Shown here one piece after another: positions 14,001 through 20,000 of a DNA stretch of 64,000 bases; the first letter of the stretch is position 1; the number at the start of each line of letters is the position of its first letter. Where the stretch lies: positions 124,001-188,000 of the forward strand of contig QHVH01000001.1 in assembly GCA_003222245.1 (NCBI GenBank). Direction: 5' to 3'. The notes beneath the pieces were generated by a model. It searched no databases and was not told the origin of the DNA. It worked only from the letters and a program-made list of their open reading frames with translations. The position numbers and the translations under genes were made by a program. The stretch is from Blastocatellia bacterium AA13 (lineage in GTDB: Bacteria > Acidobacteriota > Blastocatellia > UBA7656).

Positions 14001-17000
14001 TGGTCGCGTATCGCGCCAAGTTGATCGACACGCTTCCGAGCGGCGCGATGCTGAGCGTATCGCTCGCCGAGGCCGACTTAAAACCGATACTCGCGAAGCA
14101 GGACGGATTGTCGATCGCGGCGATCAACGGCCCGAATCTCTGCGTCGCGGCCGGCAGCGTTGAAGAAATCGCCGAGCTCGAACGTGAGTTGACTTCTATG
14201 GAGGTTGAAAACCATCGGATAAAAATCAACGCTGCCGGGCATTCCACGATCGTCGAACCGATTATGGAAGGGCTTGGCGCCTTTGCTCGCACGCTGCATT
14301 ACTCTGAGCCGCTCGTAAAGTTCATATCAAATGTGACCGGAAACTGGGTCGATCCGGGCGAAGTGATAAAGCCCGACTATTGGATTCGCCATCTCAGAAG
14401 CACCGTTAGGTTCGCCGAAGGGCTTGGCGCTCTTTTCGCGAGTGGACAGCCGATTCTGCTTGAGGTCGGCCCTGGGCAGACGCTGTCGAATCTGGCGCGA
14501 CAGCAGCTCGCCGATATCGGGGCGGATGCGTTCTCGACCACTCGACACGTCAAGGATCGGCAAGCCGATATCGAAAACGTAACGTTGACCCTGGGCAAGC
14601 TGTGGCTTGCGGGAGTCGATATCGACTGGCCCGCATATCACGGCGAAGCGCGGCCCAGGCGCGTGCCTTTGCCGACCTATCCATTCCAGAGGCAGCGCTA
14701 CTGGTTGGAAGCGGCCCCGCGTCACGCCGGTCTTAATGCCGGAGACTCTGACCAGCCCACCATCTGCACAACATCCTGGAAACGCGGCGTGCGGTTGTCG
14801 GGAGATCGCATCGACTGCCGCCGCTCGATCATTTTTCTCGATGAGCTCGGAATTGGCGCGGAACTCTTTCGCTTGCTGAATGAAAACGAAGATGTAATCA
14901 CGGTTGAGACCGGCAAGGCTTATGAACGAGTGGGCGATAACTGGTTTTCGATCGATCCCTTAAACGCGGATCACTATCGCGCGTTGTTTCGCGAGCTTCA
15001 CTCCGCTAACAGGAATCCTGAACGTATTGTTCACATGCTCGGAGTTACTCTTTCGGCCGGCGAAGGGTTCTCACCTGATGAAACCGCAGAGAATTCTACT
15101 GAGATACTGCGCGGCCTCATTATGCTCGCCGACGCATTGGAGGAGAATTCAAACAGCGCGAAGGTCAATCTTGAGATCGTTACTAACAGCGCGCATCGCG
15201 TCATCTCAGGCGACAATTGCATCCCGCACCAGGCAGCGATCGTCGCAGCCGCAAAGATCCTTCCGATGGAAAGGCCGAACATATCCGCGCGCAGCATCGA
15301 TCTCGCTATCAATAGCGATCGATTCGAAGCCTGTGCAAGGCAGGCGGCGCTCCTGCTCCCTGAGATTAAATCATTCGCGGCGGATCAGGTCATTGCTCTG
15401 CGAGGAAAAGATCGATGGGTACAGTCGCTCGATTCGCTCGGGATCAATCCCAAAACCGTTGATGGAATCGCTGTCGGCGAGGGCGGCGTCTACCTGATTA
15501 CGAGACCTGACTCACCGGCTGCCGTGTCGATCGCTCGATACCTTGCGGGCAAGAAGGCGACGCTGGTGCTTGCCAGGAGTCCGAATGACGGTTCGACGCC
15601 GCATTTGGAATCGAACAACAACTCCGGCTCGAACGGCGCCGGCTCAGCGCATCGACTCGTGAATTCCGCCGCGCTCGAGGAGCTTGGCGCGGCCCGAGTG
15701 GTGAACATCAACGTAGCCTTGGGAGACGAAGAGCAGCTCGGGAGTTTGATCGAGCGGCTTCACGATTCGTTCGGCGGGATCGATGGAATCGTTCATTTCC
15801 TTCAAGCGCCGGATCAGAGTGCGCCCTCCTCTGAGCATTCGAACGGCGTCGACCGCCTCTCAACAGCAATAAGCGAAGTCGAGGCGCTCGCGAGAGTGGT
15901 AGACAAGATGGAGCAATCGTTCTGTCTGGTCTACTCGAATGGCGCGACCGATTCCGGAATCGGCGATTGCGCGGCTGCACTCTTCTCCGATTCATTCGCT
16001 GAATACCAACGCGAGGTCCGCGGAAGGACCTGGATAAGCCTGCTGGCGCCGATGCCCGATGCGGTGGATATCTCCATTGTGGATATCTCCATTGACGCAG
16101 GAAATTCCAGCGCGCAGCAAAACAGCCTTGATAATGCTCTCACGCCGGCCGTCCTGTTTCGCATTGCGCTTGCGCAAGCCGACCTGGGCCGAATCATAGT
16201 AAAGGCGCCGCACGCTCGGTCGAGCTCCGGCCGCAACGAAAACGCCGGCGATCTTGAGTCTGAAGCGGATCGCGAGTCTCCTGTCTCGGCGAAGTACTCC
16301 CGTCCGCTGCTGCAAAATCAGTTTGTGGCCCCGACGACAACGGTCGAGAAGGGAATAGCTCGCGCGTGGAGCGAGTTACTCGGCATCGATCAAATCGGAA
16401 TCGAAGATAACTTCTTTGAGCTGGGCGGTCATTCGCTGCTTGCCACTCGAGTCATGTCGAGAATCCGCGAAAGTCTGAAATTGAACGTGCCTCTCAAGGC
16501 CATCTTCGAAACCCCCACTATCGCGGGTTTGGCCGGCGCGATCGGCGACGCGGCTCCAGCTTCGGATGTTGGAGCGGCCGCAAAAATCAATAAGATCGCC
16601 GGAGGAGCGAGGCTTCCGCTTTCGTATGCGCAGGAACGGCTCTGGTTCATGCATCAGATCAACCCGGCAAATCCCTTTTACAATATTCCGGCCGGCATCA
16701 GGCTTGAAGGGGCGCTGAACCTGGAAGCTCTGAGACAGAGCTTCAACGAGGTCGTACGGCGACACGAGATATTGAGGACTCGGTTTTCGAATGAGAAGGG
16801 CGAGTGCGAGCCGCTCGTAGCTCGTTCGACTGAGGTTTCAATTTCGCTTGTGGATATCCGGATAGCCGATTCTCAAAAAGAAGCGCTCAAGAATCGTGTT
16901 GTAGGAGACGAGACGGCGCGCCCGTTCCGCCTTAGCGAAGAAGCGCCGCTCAGAGTCAAGCTGATTCGGCTCGATGATGCCTCCCATCTGGTCTTGATCA

Positions 17001-20000
17001 CGATGCATCACATGGTGAGCGATGGATGGTCGGTCGGAATCCTGGTAGATGAGATTTCCCAGCTCTACCAGGCATTTGTTGAAGGCCGCGAATCCGCTCT
17101 ATCCGAGTTATCGATTCAGTATGTCGATTACGCGGCATGGCAAAGGACGGTTATAACTGAACAGGCCCTTGCCGAAAGCCTGGAACACTGGCGCCGGGAA
17201 TTGTCGGGCGACTTGCCGTCTACACGGATCCCTTCAGACCGGCGCCGGCCGTCAGTTCAGACCTACCGGGGCTCTAGCCGCCTCTTCTCGCTGGACGAAG
17301 ACATCAGGATTGGCGTCAAGCGAATCTGTCAGAGAGAAAACGCGACCGAGTACATGACGATGTTGACGGCGTTTGCCGTCCTCTTGTCGCGCTATTGCAG
17401 CCGGTTTGACACCGTAGTCGGAACCGGCGTCGCAAACCGGAGCCATCCTGATGTAGAAGACTTGATCGGTTTCTTCGTCAATACCCTCGCGTTGCGAATC
17501 AAGCTCAATGCCCGATCGAGCTTCACGGACGCGCTAAGACAGGTCAAAGAAACGGCGATTAAGGCGTTCACTCATCAGGCTCTTCCCTTTGAACAATTGG
17601 TCGAGGCGCTCCAACCCGGGCGCGACCCGAGCTCAAATCCGTTCTTCAACGTTTTCTTTATCACCCAAAACGCGCCCTCGGCGGGGCTGAACGTTTCCGG
17701 GCTGAAAGCAACGTCCGACGACATCATCAGCGTGGGGTCGAAGTTCGACTTCAGCATGATGGTGATGGAGACGGAGGAGGGCCTCAAGTGCGGGATCGAA
17801 TTCAGCACCGACCTTTTTGACGAGACGACTATAGAACGCATCTTCAATCACTACGCGACGCTGCTCGGCTCCATTGTCAGAGGTGATGAACGCGATATAG
17901 GCTCGCTCGAAATCCTCGGCGTCGATGAGCGGCGGCAATTGCTGTTCGACTGGGCTTCTTCCAGGGATGAAATTTACGACGAGATCTTCATTCATGAATT
18001 GATCGAAGCGCAGGCCCGGTCAAGGCCGGATGCAGTTGCGCTCGTGTGTGAAAATCAACACCTCTCATACGAGGTTCTTAACGTCCGCGCGAACGCGATT
18101 GCCTTGCTCTTGATTAAACGGGGTGCGGCTCCGGAGACTCGTATCGGAGTTTGCATAGACCGCTCGCTGGATATGATCGCGGCCGTGCTCGGAGTGCTTA
18201 GATCAGGCGGCGCTTATGTTCCGATGGATCCGTCATACCCCGGCGATCGATTGAGCTATATCGCACAGGATTCCGGCATCAAGCTTCTCGTCTCCAATAC
18301 CGCCAGCCTCGACAGAGCTCCGCGAAAACGATTGCCGGTCATCAACGTCGATAAGATCAGCCGCCGGCCCGCGCGCAGGAGAGGCGCCGAAGTCAAACCT
18401 CATATCGAACCTGCTAATCTTGCCTACTTGATCTACACCTCGGGGTCGACCGGATTGCCTAAAGGCGTGATGGTGAGCCACGGAGGAATAGTCAATCTGT
18501 TGCGCTCACAGGCTGCTGCTTTTGATTTGCGTGAGACCGACAGGGTGATTCAGTTCTCTTCGCTGAGCTTCGATGCGTCCGTATTCGAGATCGTAATGGC
18601 GCTGGGAACGGGCGCGTGCCTGGTAATGGCTGAACGCGACAAGTTGATTCCAGGAGCCGATATGATCGCCCTGCTCAAGCAAGAGAACATTACGAATTTA
18701 ACGATCCCGCCTTCGGTGCTCGGCGCGCTTCCGATTGACGACCTGCCGTCTCTCAGGCTTGCGATTGTCGCGGGCGAGGATTGCCCCGAAGCTCTTGCGA
18801 AGCGCTGGGGCGACGGACGGGACTTCTTCAACGCCTATGGGCCGACCGAAGCCACCGTATGGGTGAGCGCCGCCAAACGCGAACAGCGCGACGATGACGT
18901 TTCGATCGGGAAGCCCATCTTCAATACTCGAACATACGCGCTCGATCGAAGCTATGAGCTCGCTCCGATCGGCATACCAGGCGAGTTGTATACCGGAGGC
19001 GCAGGCATCGCGAGGGGTTATCTCAACAAACCCGATCTGACGGCGGAGAGCTTCCTGCCGAACCCCTTCTCACTGGAAGGCGGAGCGATACTCTACAAGA
19101 CCGGCGATCAGGTGCGCTGGCGCGCGAGCGGCAACCTTGACTTCATCGGGAGGGTCGACAGTCAGGTCAAGGTTCGCGGTTTTCGAATAGAAATAGGCGA
19201 GATAGAAAACAGCTTGCTTGGCCTTGCCGCGGTCAGAGAAGCCGCGGCCTCAGTGAAAGCGGATGCGAACGGGAATGGCTTTATCGCGGCCTACATCGTT
19301 CCGATTCAGCCGGGCGCCTTCGACCCTGGCGAAGCTCGGCGGCTTCTCCGCGATAAACTGCCGGAATACATGATCCCTAACCGCTGGGTGGTGCTTGGAA
19401 GCATGCCGTTAATGCCGAGCGGCAAAGTGGATCGAAACGCGCTCCCCGATCCTTCCGAGTCGCATCTGGAAACGGAGATTGTCCCGCCGCGCAGTGCAAT
19501 GGAGCGAAGACTCGTGAGCTTATGGGAAGAGGTGCTTGCCGTCACGCCGGTCGGAATCAGAACCAGCTTCTTCGAGCTCGGCGGACATTCCCTGCTCGCG
19601 CTCAAATTGACGGATAGGATTCAATCCGTCTTTGGAGTCAAGCTGGAGCTTAGATACTTGTTCCAGTATCCCACCGTCGAGGAGCTCGCGCGCGTTCTGG
19701 AAGGCAAGATCACAATTTCCGCCCGATCGGCGCTCGTACCGATGAGGTCCGAAGGGACCAGATCGCCTTTCTTCTGCATCCATCCTCTCGGCGGCGATGT
19801 GCTGTGCTATCGCGACCTCGCGCGGTTCATGGCCTCCGACAGGCCGTTCTATGCCGTTCAGGCGCCGAACCTGATCGAGGTTGCAACCGACGGAGATAAT
19901 TTCAATCGAATCGAAGACAGGGCTGCCTCATACGTAGAAGAGATCAGATCCATTCAGCCTCAAGGGCCATATTTCATGGGAGGCTGGTCATACGGTGGAA

